Shown here in pieces: positions 10,817 through 25,180 of a stretch of 64,000 bases of DNA. The notes under the pieces are model-generated. The model did no database searches, had not been told where the DNA came from, and saw only the letters and a program-made list of their open reading frames with translations. Origin of the DNA: Cardinalis cardinalis (lineage: Eukaryota > Chordata > Aves > Passeriformes > Cardinalidae); NCBI GenBank assembly GCA_014549065.1, contig JACDOX010000332.1, positions 462,328-526,327 on the forward strand, in the 5' to 3' direction. A program made the translations under genes and the position numbers. Every line of letters begins with the position of its first letter. Position 1 is the first letter of the stretch.

Positions 10817-12844
10817 CTGCAGGACAAACACACAGGGCAGGTTATGGCCAGGAGCTGCAGCAGGAGCCTGCAGGCAGACTGGGTTTGTGAGCCCCTGGAG
10901 ATTGCACAGGAGGTGAACTGTACTGAATTGGGGTGNGTTTGTGTGGCTGGGCTCTGGGAGCTGGAGTTCCATGGCCAAAACCAGGGCCTGGCAGTTCAGG
11001 AACAGTCCCTGAAGTGACTGAGATTACCTTGCTCTGGTACTTTGGGCAGCAGGTCCAGGACAGGTGTAGTGGTCCCTTCTTCATCAAGATGGATCTTCCA
11101 GACAATCATCAGTTCAAACCTGTACCAGGTGCACAGCAAAGGCAGTTCAGGTTAACCAGCTGCTGGTTTNAGGTTCCTTCAAACCCAAAAGTGCAGCAGT
11201 CACGAGGCTCAACCTCGTGCTCCGCAACAAAATTCACCTCACGTGATGCAACAAACCATCTCTGGATTTGGGAAGCAGGAACACATCAATCCAGTGACAA
11301 GGGAAGGCTCTGGCTACATCCAGATTTGCACAGGGCAGTAAAAGTGAGAGGAATGCAAAGGAGAGAGAGCACTGAGTGTCCCCTGGCTCTCCCCCTCATG
11401 TAATACCTACACTCAGATCAGGTGCTGAGAACAGCAAACTTGGTTCAGAAGTGTTGGCATAACTGGTGATGTGCTGGCTTTGGAATAAGGGCTACCCTGC
11501 TATTCATGGCCTTTTTAGACTAACTGCAGGTAGACATCTGTCCAAGGCCTACATTCCTGTACTTCTTNGCTTTTAATTAAAAATAAAATAAAGCCAAACA
11601 ACATTGTTACTTCTTCAGGACTAGAGTTGGTTGTGCAAGGCCAGCCATGATTCCCAGCTNTCACAGTGGGATGGGATCCCTGCACCATCCCAAGGGAATG
11701 GTGAGGCAGGAGCTGAGTCCAGAACAAGATCCACAGCAGAGCTGCTGCTTTACAGCTCCCTTTGTTCCCTCCAACCCTCACCTCCCTTACTGCAGGAAAG
11801 GCTTTCCCAATCCAAAGCTGTCTGCACAGTGAGTCACTGTGAGGAGCAAGGTCCCTTTCTCAGTGGTGTTCAACCCATCATGACTCTAAGAGTTTCCTTC
11901 CAATGTGATTTGTCAGCCTTTTGCCACTTCATTTTTACAAATCCTTTGGGAATTTGTGCACAGCTTGTTCTGGGATTTTGCAAACAAATTTCTATGCCAG
12001 TCTGTTTTCTACCAAGCCACTGAAATGACTTTTATATTCCTGTGTTTCATGACTGTGGGTGAGANGGAATGAGGGTAATGGGATTGGCANCTGGCACCAG
12101 AGGAGAAACTGTAAAATAAAGCAAGATCTACCCTATGTGGGATAGTTTAAGAACAATTCATTCCTGCACCCTCAAGTTAAAGCATTTAGTTTTAAAGGGC
12201 AAGTTTGCCTGAATGAAGCAGCATCATCTGTTAGGGTTTGTTTGCTAATTCTACACACAAACATAATGAAGGGAGCTGTACCTTATTTAAAGGTAAAAGA
12301 AAGCATGTTAAAGCAAGGTGTAACAGGAGAAGGGAATGGTCTGATCCTGTCACAAAATAGTTGCTTTTCATGGCCCTTACAGAATCCCTGACAGTGATAG
12401 TTACACCACCTTACATTTAACTGTAAGGATTTTTTTTCCCCTGCTGAAAATCCCAAATGTACTGGAACATCTCTCACGGGGAGGCCAAACAAATCCCATG
12501 TGCCTGGTAGTTAATAATTCCTTCATCTAACTGATTTCCTTCTAAAACAATNGAAAAGTGGAGCCACAGCTGCTTTGCTTCCATTGCACAGTAAATGCCC
12601 TTTTCTTCCTGTTTTTTAATGGTGAGGAACTGGGTTTTGCTGGGATGGGATGGGATCCCTGCACCTCCTGCCACAGAAGGAGCCCAGAGCTACAGCANAA
12701 GGCTGCTGCCCTGCCTGTGCAATCTCTCACCTGTGTAAATACAGAAATGCATTTATTGGCTTACCCAGGAACTTTGGGGTTCCTTAGAATTATAAAATCT
12801 CCCAGCAGTCCTTCTGGAAGGGTCACAATATCAGGATACTTAGC
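10695..12844 (-). CDS. CENPP: CENPP, centromere protein P (3' part, last three coding exons)
   Basis: CENP-P is a subunit of the constitutive centromere-associated network (CENP-O/P/Q/R/U group), which binds centromeric chromatin and helps assemble the kinetochore. Three minus-strand exons join in frame: 12844-12765, 11119-11028 and 10816-10695. The joined product reads AKYPDIVTLPEGLL, then GFELMIVWKIHLDEEG, LDLLPKVPEQ and SFRSALRLFGIEAAIENLIQ, ending GSGK before TGA. This tracks the C-terminal third of human CENPP (KYPDAVYLSEG, GFELVIVWRIQIDEDG, LDLLTKVPQ, SFRTLLGLLGIEAALESLIK). The gene is convergent with IPPK. Upstream exons are not recognisable anywhere to 64000, which fits the very long CENPP introns of mammals that contain the ECM2/ASPN cluster antisense. 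Confidence 0.92.
11028..11119 (-). CDS. CENPP: CENPP coding exon (FELMIVWKIHLDEEG...KVPEQ)
   Basis: The exon is 92 nt, minus strand, acceptor CTGGTACAG, donor CAAG|GTAATC. FELMIVWKI with an acidic DEEG turn is a signature of the CENP-P C-terminal RWD-type fold. Confidence 0.92.
12765..12844 (-). CDS. CENPP: CENPP coding exon (AKYPDIVTLPEGLLGDFIIL)
   Basis: The exon is 80 nt, read on the minus strand after the acceptor TTTATTCACAG and before the donor CCTGG|GTAAGC. It starts in phase 0 and ends with two bases of a glycine codon. Confidence 0.9.
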
Positions 12845-15800
12845 CTGTGAATAAAAAAGTTCAATTGATTAATAAAAATCACAGCAGATAAGGTGGTTCC
12901 TACCCAGCCACAGTGGATTGCACTAAGTTAAGAGTAACAATATTCATTCTCTGAAATTTTGACCTGTTGGTTTCTTTTTTTAAAAGATCCTTATGTAAAA
13001 CCCAGGAAATCTTGAAAGAAAATTTTTATTTTAACTAAGTTTGTTAATTGGATTTAATAACACCTTATAATACATCACCATGTCACCCCTCTGCCTCTGT
13101 GAGTGATGACAGGTCACTGGTACACTCTGCTTTGAGATGGACACCAAGCTTCACACAAGGCTTTGAAAGAGAGATTAAGCCAATGAAATACCAAAATAAC
13201 CAATGTTAGCAACAAATGGGACAACAGCAACATGATCAAAGTACTGGCTCCTATTAAAATTCCATGTTTCTGAGAATTATTTTCAGTTACTACNATGTGC
13301 AAAGGTTGATGGTTGCTCCATTACTTTGTTAGTCCATCTCATGTGTTCCAGTGTCTTGTGAAAGCCTCAGAAGTTTAGAGCTCTTTTNAAAGCACTCCCA
13401 GCTCTGTATGGGTGCTGCAGGTGCCACCCAGAGAATGGGGCATGCACAGACCCCCAGCACCAAGGAACAGCATCCTGCAGGGATTACTGCTGGAAAAGGA
13501 AATGGAATGGAGCCACAGACTCCAGGCTGTGCTGCTTGTCCTGCCTCGTGTGCTGGACACAAAGCTGTGTTCCAAACCTTGCAGTTTATAAAGTGTGAAA
13601 AGTCTCCCAGGCTGAATCATTCCACAGAGCTCCCCGTACAAGCAGCAGGTCCTATGGAAAAGGAGCAGGAGAGCTCAGCTTCAAGCAGCACTGGAGAAAA
13701 TGAGTTTGGTTTTATGGGATTACGCCTCATCTGGCAGAGCAAAATTGCTACCAGATGTGACCTTGCTCTGGTTTAGGAATTTCTGACAAACTGAAGGGGG
13801 GTTGTGCAGGATGCCAAATGACATACAGCACATGGAATTTGCTCATTTTAATTTCTACCCAGTATCCAATACTGTATTTACTGTGAGGATAACAACCATG
13901 ATCTATGCTGGGAACACAGACACCGAAGGGAGGACACTGAGCAGGGCAGTTCCAGTGTCAGAAGTGTGGCTGATCAAAGTCTCTCATCCAGCAGAGCAGG
14001 GATCCTCTTCCAGCTTTACTCCCTGTGGAATTATGCCCTTTTGATAACAAGTGTTCCAGGCTTTCCTCCTCAATAACCCAAGCCTGATTTCCATCATGAG
14101 CCTCTCTTTGCCTGGTGTNAGGGGCCTGGGAGGATCCAGGGATCCTTTAGCTCCAAGCTGTAGATACTGGNAATGCAAGATTAGCTTCTACCTGGAACTC
14201 AGCTCGTGCATCCCTCATTGATAAAAGGGACCTCAAGTATCCCATAGCTGAACACCNAGTCACACTTCACCCACCCACAGCCAGACACTGGCAATCACCA
14301 GAGAAAACAGATCAGAGGAACCAGGTAAGAGTTACNATGGCCAAAACAAAATGAAATCCTTCCAGGGCTGTCTCAGGAGTTCCTGTGCAGCTGACATGTT
14401 CCCCCAAAGCTTGGGGGGAATATTTATGTTCTATGGAAGCCAGAGGCAACTCAAGGAAAGTCCAGTGAGTTCTGCACACAGCCAGGGCCGTTCTGTGCCT
14501 TCCCTCAGTGCCGGGGNTCTGGCAACCAACCTGAACGCTGTGAGAAGCCAATCCTGTGTGAAATTCACAGGATTTGGGATAAAATCCAGCTTTTCAGTGG
14601 GAAAGGTCATATTTTAGCTATCCACAAAACACACAAAAAGCCAAACCACAAATACCTACAGCCCAGTTTGCTATAACCCAGCCCAGATCCGTGTGAGGAT
14701 CCCGGCTGCCATTCCCACCTTCCACCAACACTCACGGGGGCAGGAGCAAAGCCACCACACCCAGCACCAAGCAGCAACCTTAAACACTGACAGTTCCAGG
14801 AGTGAACTCTGGGAAATGCAGTCACACAATCTGCCTCAATTCCACACAGCAAATACTCAATACAGGCTCTGAATCCCACAGTTAAAAATGTGGGATTTTG
14901 GCAGGTGACTGAGCAGCCGGGCACAGGGCGGGCATGGGCAGATCTTCAATCCCAAACACTCCCTGGGTACCACATTACCACCTCTTCTTCTCTGCTGAGC
15001 AACTTTCCAAGTTTTCCTTGATGAAAAGAAAAGCTGAGCAATAAAACCAGAGGAACAGAATGAGCTGAGCCACTGAGAAGTCTCTTGGGCAAGTCAGGAA
15101 CTCCTGAGGGATCTCGTAAACCAGAGCCAAGGCCAGGGAGAGAGATCCCATCAAGGACGTGATACCAGATGGGAAGGATCAGCTCAACTGCATCGAGCAA
15201 AACCTGACTTTCATCAAGAAATATCTTTCCTCAGATGACTTTTAAATGTCAGCTTATGATCAAAACCAAAAGTCCAAGCTATTATTACTCCTAGACGGAA
15301 ATTGCTTTTCCAGCTCCTTCAGGAGTCCAAGCAGGGAATCTTATGGGAACTTTTGTCTCAAACCACAAAGGGACCATGGTGATGGAATGAACAGCTTTGT
15401 CCTGCTCCCATGACAGATTTTACACACACACACCAAGCCATCCCAGGGAATACACTTGTAGCAGCTATTTCTCAACAAAATACATTATTCTGCAGCTGCA
15501 CTGCAATTTTCTGCACACAAAATCTCTGCTAAGGAAAATGTTATAAATGTGTTCAGCTTAAAAGCTGTAGCTACAAATACAAAGCAAAATTGGCAAGAGA
15601 GATGCCAGATAGAAGCAGATAAATTTACTTCTGTCCCACTTAGCAAGAAAACATACAACTGCTCCCAGCTGGAACAACAGCTCCCTTTTACTGCTAATTC
15701 TGAACTTGCTGCTCTGGAAGAAGGATGTATGTAAAGAGTTATGGTACCACGAGCTCCTCTATGGAGAGAAGCAATTTCTAAACCTGCCCAGGAGGCTCTG

Positions 15801-18800
15801 TTTGGGCTCTGATTTGGNTGATTTCTCTGTATGGTTTGCTCTTTGCTCAGCTAAGGCCATGTTGTCACCCACTGAAATCACACAAGGCTGGGAGCACCAA
15901 GACTTCAACGCAGCCATAACATCAGTAATTTTTAAAATGAATTTCACTAAAGCAANGAGGGCACATTTAAAAAGTGGAAGTTTCTCACTTTGTGCAACTA
16001 AAGGAACTGTAACCAAGAGACCTTCAACTAAATTACACCCCACAGAAACACTGCATTTTCAGAATGGATTTATGAAGCTTCACCACTCGTAATTAAGTCT
16101 CAGAATAAATACAGCTCCCATCTTCCCATCTTGAGGTGAAGTTCCTGAAGCAAACCAGTCCTGCTGGTGATCCCTGGGATGCCAACCACCCAAACCTCCG
16201 GCGCCGGCGGAACCAAGGACGAGAACGGCACGAGGTCAAAGTGGTTTTGTCCAAAATGATGAAGTGGTTTTGTCCCCATGGCAGTCCCAGCCCACCCTCC
16301 CATGCTCAGCCAGGCTCAGTCCTCTGCTTTTAAAACTAAAATCACAAGTGACACGACCAGCATGCAAGTCTCACTTTTTAGAAGNGGAAAGGAGAATTTT
16401 GGGAGCAGATTTGAGGGCCTATAAGAAGGTCTGACAATGGCAGGTAGTGACAGGAGAGCAGGGAAGTGCTTCCCACTGCCAGAAGGCAGGGATAGATGGG
16501 GCATTGGGAAGGAATTGTTCCCTGTGAGGATGGGGAGCCCCTGGCACAGGGCACCCAGAGCAGCTGTGGATCCCTGGAAGTGTCCAAGGCCAGGCTGGAT
16601 GGGGCTTGGAGCAGCCTGGGACAGTGGGATGAGAGGATCTTTAAAGGTCCCTTCCAACCCCAGCCATCCTGGGATCCTATAAATAAGTCTGAATGTCACC
16701 CTGGACAGGGCAAATCTTTGCAAACATTGACCAGCATCTCTCCCAATCCCAGGACACGCCTGGTTCCCTCCTGCAGCACAGGCACAGCTGGTTGGTTACT
16801 GGGATAAAAACTGCTCTGCACCCCCCTGGTTTCAGACCTGCCCACATCTGTGATTTGAGTCCTTGATCCCTTTGCCAAGGTTCAATCTTGCAGCTGATCC
16901 TGCAGATCAGCCCTGCACATGTACCTGAAGGCACTGACCACCAGCCCCAAATCTAGGGGCTGCTAGAACACAAACAAATCCACGTCCCCGCAGGGACTGG
17001 AGGATTTTCTCAAAATCTCAGAGGTGAAGAATGGGTCCTGATGTGAAAATAAAGCATTGATCAGTTCTGTTTCAGTCTCCGTGCAATATTGCATAGGGAA
17101 ATGTAAGATAACAGCAATTAGGAATCACTCAGATGATCCACATAACCAACAACACATCTGAAATCATACAATTAGCAAGCACTACAACACTGAACTGTCA
17201 TTTCAGAGTCTGCAACAGCTGATAAACCTCAAAACGACAGAAAATTGGAGAATTTCTGTCACCCTAGGGCCTGTGCTCACTGCCAGTGAAATCCCTCTGC
17301 TTTGTTCTTTCTTTCCTTTCCTTTCCCCTTGATTACAGCTTCTCTTTTTTGGCCCCTGCTCTATTTCCATTGCCATTTATTTTCCTCCTTCCATATTTCC
17401 ATAACATTATTATTTTTCGTGCTTGACTCCCATGAGTTTACATGATTCAGTTTGTCACTATGCTCACAATGTGACCAATAATTTTCCATAATTTTTGTAT
17501 TTTTCCTAATTGGATCTAGGCTGTAGGTCTACAGAAGAGCCAACCCAGCATNACCAAGGCCTGAGTACACAAAATTCTGTGTCTCATTTCCTTTCAATAT
17601 CACTTTGTCATATGGTAACCATGTGTTTATCTGCAACTTAATTACAGCAGACTAGGAATAAATTAAAATACATACTGGAGGTTTATTTTTGTGAGGAAAA
17701 ATAGAATTAAATGAACATGAAACCTCAGGAAGAACAGGAAGGGGTAGATAATAAACAGGGAACACAAAGGCTCCAGATGCTTTTTTTTTTTCACTTTTTT
17801 TTTGCTGGGCAAGAGACAAAACTTCTCTCCAGTATTTCTCCTTAAAATTGCTGAGGTAAAAGATCTCCACTAATTTATGAATGTTTTAAGCCCTACATTT
17901 TCCAGCTTAAAATTCTTGGGCTTTTTCTGGCATTTTATTTAAATTTTAAACCACACTGTCTCAACACTGAGCTGGCAGTGGAGGGGGCCCTGGCCCAGCC
18001 CCAAGCCCAGGGCACAGGAACTCCTTGGGCTGTTGTGGGAGAGCCCTGACACTGCCCCAGGACATTTGTTTTGGGGGAAATACCCAGAAAACCAGCAGAG
18101 CTCAGCAGTTCTGTTCTTCCTCCACAACTTCATTGACATATTAGTTCTCATTCTGTTTTCATTCTGTATTTTGAGTCCTCTGACCTCTCTCTGCAGCCAG
18201 GTATAATTAAATATTTCTTGATGATAAACTTCACCAACAGCACCATGTGGAAGTAGCAGAGATGTCTAATTTAGCAAGAGATGACGAGCAGCCAAGGACA
18301 ATACAGAGATGAAAAATTATGGAAGGAAAAAAGATGTCATATTGCAGAACAGCATGAAGCATCAACAATTTGTGAAGAAAGAATTGTGAGCCAAATTTTC
18401 AATAATCTGAAGGAAGTAGACTGCAGGAATGGCAACTTTAGGAGACAAATTAAGCCAAGTTTGTGTTTTCTTCCATTACAACAGAAGCAAGATACCTCAC
18501 AGATCTTTATTTTTTTTCCTGTATAAAAGTTGCTGCAAGATTCTCTCTAAGCCTTTTTGATGTTTCAATAAAAGGATCCAGAACTGCATAAAGCAACTTG
18601 GATTTGAAATACCACACAAAAGTTGATTATCAAATGTGGCCCAACTTGCTTTTGTAGTTTACATTATCAAGCTCACCCAGACAGCACAATTTAAACATCA
18701 TCTAAATAAAAGCATCTGAATTTAGTTAATGACTTGGCTCTAACACTGTGTTAGTTTTTTCCCAAGTAGGCAGATTAATTTAAAAAATAAACCATAGGAC

Positions 18801-21800
18801 ACAATGAAGAACATCTAGTTCATCTAAATTAGCTCAAGGTTAGACATTAACTTTTAAAAAACTGTGATTAAAGNAAGTTTTTAGACAAGCTACTCAGCTT
18901 ATGTTCATCATTTACTGTTGTGGTTTTTTAATCTTTCTTGAAGGTCTGAAGAGTTATTTGCTTCTATGTGGGCAAATTTATCTTACCTGGTAAAGAGAGA
19001 TGCGTCCNTAGACCCACCTGGAACATCCAAAATACCATTTTCATTTCTCACCAGAGCTCTAAATTGATTGAGAGGTAAATCTATCCCTTAGAGCAAACTG
19101 TCCCACAGCAGANGGGGTTTGGCCAAAATCTGCCTGTGCTGTTCCATTGGTGTCTAAGGAGCAGCTCTGCCCTGCCCTTCACTGCACACAGGAGGAACCT
19201 GGGCTGGCACAACACAACCCCAAAATCTGGACTGGCACTCCAGTAAAGCTGTGCTCCAGCTTTAGCTGCACCTGAATTTGCTCTCAGTGAGGAANAGCAG
19301 AGTCCACAGCACAGCTCCTCCTGAACATGTACAATAATCACCCACCGGCCTCCAGAAAATCAGATTTTCCTTTAACATCCACAGCTATGTCCATGTGCAT
19401 CCTCCTTTCACAAATACCTCTGCAGTATTTCTGTTATTCTTCCTGAGCTTTACAAAAAGGTTTAACACCTGTATCAGGTAAAAAGTNAAGTTTTACCTAT
19501 AAATCTATATTTCCTACAAAACGTATACTGCAGATGATACACTGAAATCTTTCCCACAAGACCTCCATCCTCTCTTAATGGTTCTACAAAGCATTACATT
19601 TTGGACAGACTCCACAGAAATTTGCCACCCAGTAGCTTTCATTTGTCTGGTTATTTACAATTCTCAGCTGCTTATGTGAAAATAAATATGAACGTGCAGT
19701 GCTGAAGGGCCTGTTGCTATCAACAAGAGCAGGAACGGGTNCAGCTGAAAAGCCCTTGGAGGCTTTGAACCCACTGAATTCTCTTCATGTCATACCCAAA
19801 CACAGCCCTTCAGATCTGGCTGTCAACAACACATCTCACATTTCCAAACACATCCTTAGCACAAACAAGAGGGACACAGGAAATATTCTTGAGTAGACAT
19901 AAACATCTGCAAGAAGAGATTCACCAATGTATAATTATTGTACGTGTGAGAGTGTAAAGTTGTCAATCCACTGCTAAATAACAGGCTTGCAAAATGGTCA
20001 CCTATCCTCAAACTTTGATTTACTCAATAACTTCTACAAGAAAGCTGCAAAACCTCCCCAAAAAAACCAAAACAGAAGCAAANATAAGGAACACTGAAAA
20101 NCTTAGCACNGTATGTGTGCAAACTTTGTTGTACTTTTAACCAAATCTCTCGCAATAAATTGGATTTTGACTCAAATATCTGTGTACTGGTGAGTAGAAA
20201 AGAATTTAGGGCAACAAGGAGAATTCTTTAGTGTATCCAGNAGGAGAAATCAGAGGCAGCTGCCAGGCAAAAACATCTCCTTATGCTCCACCTTATTTGG
20301 TTTATAAAGGCCAAAGCTGCACTGCCCAGGAATGTTGTGTGATGCATGTGGATAAATATTTGTTTCATTGCTTAGGTACTGCAACAACACAAAGAGCACT
20401 CTCTGACAATACCAGCGCAGCTGCCAGTGCATTTCATTCACTCTCAATGCAAACTTCAGGCATTTCATAATTTCAATTTCAATTGCTGGCCTTGCAGAAA
20501 CATTTCAGAACTGTTGGTAACAACATGTTTTGTTCTGGTAGAGGCCCAGTTGAAAGGAAAGTACTTAATATTAAAACTTTCTCTTTCTCCTCTTTCAGTT
20601 TCCCAAGCAATCAGTTCAGTTCTCTTGTGTTTTTAAAGCTCGAAGGAAGTAAAGTGACCCAAACATTCCTGTGTGCAAACGTGGTGAATGTTTCAAGTTT
20701 TCCTTGTGTACAAAGCAGGAGAGTGGTCCTAAAAGCTGAGGAATAATGCCTGCTGCAGCCTGGATCCTGGAGCACCAACCTTTCTCACAGACAGATCTGA
20801 GGAAGGAGCCCTCAACCCTCTTGAGTAAAAACAGTTCAAGAAAAAGGAAATNAAAGCAACAGACAGAAGATTTCCATTCCCAGAATTTAAACATGGAGCT
20901 ACCCCCAGCTCATGTAAAAACAAGGCTGTAACACTCAGTCTCCATTCCCACAGCCAGGCTGAGTCCCAGAGCAGGAACTAAAAGGGATATCCTGACAATC
21001 CCATGGAAAACTCNAGAAGAAAGGCAAGCATCATAATGTTTAAAATGGAGTTCTGGATTACTTCAATATTCACTTTTCCACTGTAGAAAGACCTCTGGAT
21101 GACTCTTCCCAAACACACTGAGCTCTAACATCTGAGGCCTCCAGCATATTCTCCACCTTTGGCTTTTCCNATTTCCCCCCTCCCTGTTTTGGACTCAGCT
21201 CCTGCATTAGCATTTCTTGCAGCTGCCCCTGCCAGTGCAGAAGTAGCACTGTCTAGACTATGCACATATTTGTACCTCCTAAAACCTCTTAAAATAATTC
21301 CAATTGTAGCTGTACAGCTCCTAGACCTCCAAAATCACATTTCTGATCTCTAGCATATCCCTATGAATTCAGAATTATTGTCTAACTGTTCAATCCTTAT
21401 TAACTCACAGGATTTTTCCTGCTAATTCCCATGAGACAAAAATACCATAACATTCAGTTCCCCAAGTACTTGCTGGGAATGGACCTCATAGGACATCCCA
21501 ACTCACTGAAACAAAATCAGTTTATTCCACCTTGGGCCATTCACGTTGTGTAAGAGAAGTAAAGGCTATGAAATACAGAAAAAANAGCAAATAAATCACA
21601 GAAAAGTACAATATCCAGGGCTGGGACTCACAGGGATCATTGATATCAAAGCCTGTGCAAGCATTTCCACAGGGATTGTCCAAGAGGGAAGCTGGGACTG
21701 TCTAGCACATGGGATGTGTTGGTACAACAGGAATTACAAGGGAAGCCATCTCTGCCCCAGCCCCAAACTTCTCATCCTGTATCATGAAAACAGAACCCAG

Positions 21801-24800
21801 TGTTTCAGAAATAACTCTACTTGTTCTCCAGCCATTTGATGATTCCTCCAGTTCCAAAGGAAAGGGAACATGCAGCATTTAATGTGAAGAACAGAGAGAA
21901 NCAGTAATAAAAATGATTGGCAAAGTCTGTCTGATCCTGGGAAAAACCCAAACCACACCAATGTTCTCCTTCAACAAGACATGTTATAAACCATATCCAG
22001 AGCCACCCAGAAANACATAACCTGCTCAGAGGTCCTTTTTGTTTGTTTTTAACATTTNCCTCCTGGAAGATGACACAGGGGGAGCTGTGCTGGAGTGTCA
22101 GGAGATACACAACTGTTTGCTTGGAGTGGCCAAAGTTTGGCCACAAATGCCCATCAGGCCATAAAGCAAANATAATTAATCACTTAATGGCTGTTTTCGA
22201 CTCACAGTCAATTCTGAATTTGTGCACTCTGGAATGATAAATCTCCAGAAAGGTGATAATCAAAAATATTGACACAGTATTTATCCTGCCATTCTGCCCC
22301 TCCGACTCTCACTGCAGAGCTGCTGTACAAATNATTTTTGTCATTGTCCACTAATTCACCCAAACAAACCATTTGATGCTACTGTTTGTAATGGGAAAAA
22401 CATGAATCAACAGGCAAAGACAACTAATTCTTAAATCTAAAAGGAAACCACAAGCAAACTTTGTTATTGTCCTCAAAGTGTCTTCTTGTCCCAGCTGCCA
22501 ACAAATCCTTCATTTTGACTAAAATGCCTCAAAATATTTGTGTCCTCAGTTTACATCTCCTTCCTGAGACAGTCTCTCAGTGGACAGGCATCCTGTTACT
22601 AATTCCTGCTTAAATTTAAAACCAAGGGGAAAACATCTGAGGCCCCAAACAACAGGGATATCAGCAGCAAGTCACAGGAACCCAACCCCATCTCCCCACT
22701 GACATTTCAAACCACCAGCTTTATCTGTAAGATCAAGCTCAATTTTCACATGTCAGTTCTGATACAGTCTGAGATGGGAATAGTGCACAAGAGAAGCTTA
22801 AAAAAAGATGCATTCACTTTTTAGAGAAGTACATAGTGTTTTATATGGAAAGTGCAACCAAGCACGAGGAAGAAAATGGAAACCAGATGAGAAGGGCAAA
22901 CAGAGAAAGACCACTAGTATAATTGAATACTCTTATTTTCTATAATTAATATATTTAAAATGCAGACTTTTCTATATTTAATTTTTTCAGTATTTCCTAT
23001 ATATAAATGACNTATTTCTAGATAGAGTTATTTAAAACAGAATTTTCTATCTGTTCACTATAGCCCAATCCTTATTTAGGAGAAACACTGTCCCTTTGCT
23101 CTGGTGGGATGTAGTTGCCTTTTGAAGAAATGGAACTGGGTATGAGAAGTAACAACATCAATGAAAACCTACAGGAGGCTTATGGCTCATGCTGGAAACT
23201 GAACAACTGCTGCAAAACACAATTATTTCAGAAAAAAGTTGGAAACCTCCAAGCTCTATTGATGAGTAACAATGCTCATTACTGGCACAGGAGGGAACCA
23301 AGCCCCAGGCTGAGCTCTTTGTGCAGTTTCAGACACACAGAGGATGTGCTGAGTTCAGTATTTTGGAAAAGCATGAGTCAGCACATAGCTGAAACAGAAC
23401 TACACAACACACAGGGAAGTGTCACCATNTGAACCCCCCAAAAGAAGTGATATTATCTGACAGAAAGGCAGGAGGACAGGGGAAAGCTTCCATGTTTCCT
23501 TCCAATGGGGTTCAAAGGGGTTTAAAGCTGTATTTATTCAGGTGCGGTGGGCACCTTGCTTTGGACCACACAGAGAACAGCTCCAGGTCATGATATAATA
23601 AAGATTCCTCTACATTTCTTCACTAACACACAGAGAGGCAATATGTAAAAGCTTAAATTTCAAGTAGCTTTGAAGAAAGGCTTTACAAATTACTTCATCT
23701 GCCTGGTCACTGGTATTTCAGATACAANGTGAAAAAAACATACCACAAATTAAAACTGATGCTGTGGGATTGAACAGAAACCTAACCAAGAGACAACGAG
23801 TTGAGGCAATAATTAGTGTCCTCAGAAAGTTATACTAATGAATATTAATATTCTGTTCACTGCAGTAAAAAACTGGAATTAGGATGCAGTTACAGTTGAA
23901 AATTAAGCTTTTTAAAATGTAAATACCTCCCAGCCACACACACCTCCCATTGCAATTTTAGGTTTATTCCCACCTAATGATGTACCCCATGCTTTTTGCA
24001 ATGTATTGTTAATATCTGGAAATTTGTGAAGGAAATCTGTGTTTAATATCTCAAGGTTTACCAGCAGTATTTCATCTTTTCCTATATTTTTTCCATAAGG
24101 ATATTTGTGACCACTGACTACAGAAGGAATGCAGTAACTGGTACAGGTTTCAGAAATGCACTGTGCTGCCAGTCCCAAATTCCCCATCTCATGTTTTGTG
24201 CTGACTTTAACAGTTAGAAAAATTTTTCCCCATTGCTACTTTTTTCCAACTATAAACTTGTGTGTTTGATGTTAAAAAGAGTAAACCACATAAGTAACTG
24301 CAAAGTTTAGGATTCTGTCTTTGTCTCTGATCAAAACCAGTCAGCAACTGCATGGGTTCATCATGACAACTAAGAGTAAAGCAATTTAAAAATGTCATTT
24401 CTTTCTTATATTTCATTGGAAGATTAAAAAACTGCTGCAGTAATTTTCAGTTGTCTCTTTTTATTCCAATTCTTGAACAAAGCACAAATAACCTCACATT
24501 CCTGAATGTGGATGTGTTTTTTTGACTCATGGAAATGATATTTTGATCAATGTTTTAATTAAATAACAGATCCAACTTCAACATAGCCCTTCTGTAAATA
24601 ACACAGCAAGCCAGGAGGCATAAGTAAAATATCTATTCATGATANAATGTGAGAGAAAGCTGTTAAAAATAAGGACGACTGTGGAGCATTTAAATCTATA
24701 GAATGTACCCTTGGTGCCAGGTGAGACATGGTAGCAGGTACCAAGGTCTTGGGTTCCCCCCAAGGAAATGGATATTTTGCAAGCATATAAAATTATCAGA

Positions 24801-25180
24801 GATCTGCATATGGGTACTGCTCACCTGTGGCACCACGAGGGAGACAGCACAAAGGGTTCCAGGANAGAGATGAGAAAAGGAAAATCCTGTATATGCAGGT
24901 GGCCACTGCCCTGTAGTGCCCCATACCAGGCTGTAACATGCAGACAGAATATTGCAGAGTTAAAAAGGAGGGATGGGGAGTATCAGTTTTCCTTTGATGC
25001 TCAAGACAAAGAGGATAGGACAACCAGATTGTAATTATTAAATAAAGGTATAAGTCTGCAAAATGGAGTCAGTAGGGAAGCTGTAAACCTTTGCTGAGTA
25101 TTTTAAAATGGCTGAGAAAAGAACTTGTGAGGGTGAAAGGGGAGGAAAGGGAATAAAGGAATAGAAGGTAAAGCAAATCT
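12845..25180. other. Presumed CENPP intron, left part: no gene recognised
   Basis: About 12 kb of AT-rich DNA with scattered short ORFs and no domain-like protein, RNA gene or conserved exon that I can identify. It holds one CR1 fragment (16395-16690). If CENPP continues to the right on the minus strand, this is its intron. Confidence 0.55.
16395..16690 (+). repeat. CR1 LINE 3' fragment
   Basis: Shows the CR1 3' region in sense: GGGAAGGAATTGTTCCCTGT, GTGTCCAAGGCCAGGCTGGA, TTGGAGCAGCCTGGGACAG and TCCCTTCCAACCCCAGCCAT, followed by GGGATCCTAT. It is oriented antisense to CENPP. Confidence 0.9.

Noticed and set aside
16437..16807. Open frames of 81 to 135 codons on both strands around 16.4-16.8 kb (similar ones at 27.5 and 61.6 kb).
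   Set aside because: They are translations of noncoding CR1 3' sequence.
18987..19058. A 72-nt minus-strand stretch with a good acceptor (CAATTTAG) and donor (CCAG|GTAAGA), open in one frame, that could be an extra CENPP exon.
   Set aside because: The peptide (ALVRNENGILDVPGG...) shows no likeness to CENPP and ends just as chance splice motifs would. It contains an N and has no supporting neighbour.
23912..24416. Two adjacent minus-strand open frames (91 and 69 codons) considered as missing CENPP exons.
   Set aside because: Neither resembles CENP-P; there is no matching splice phase and no known domain.
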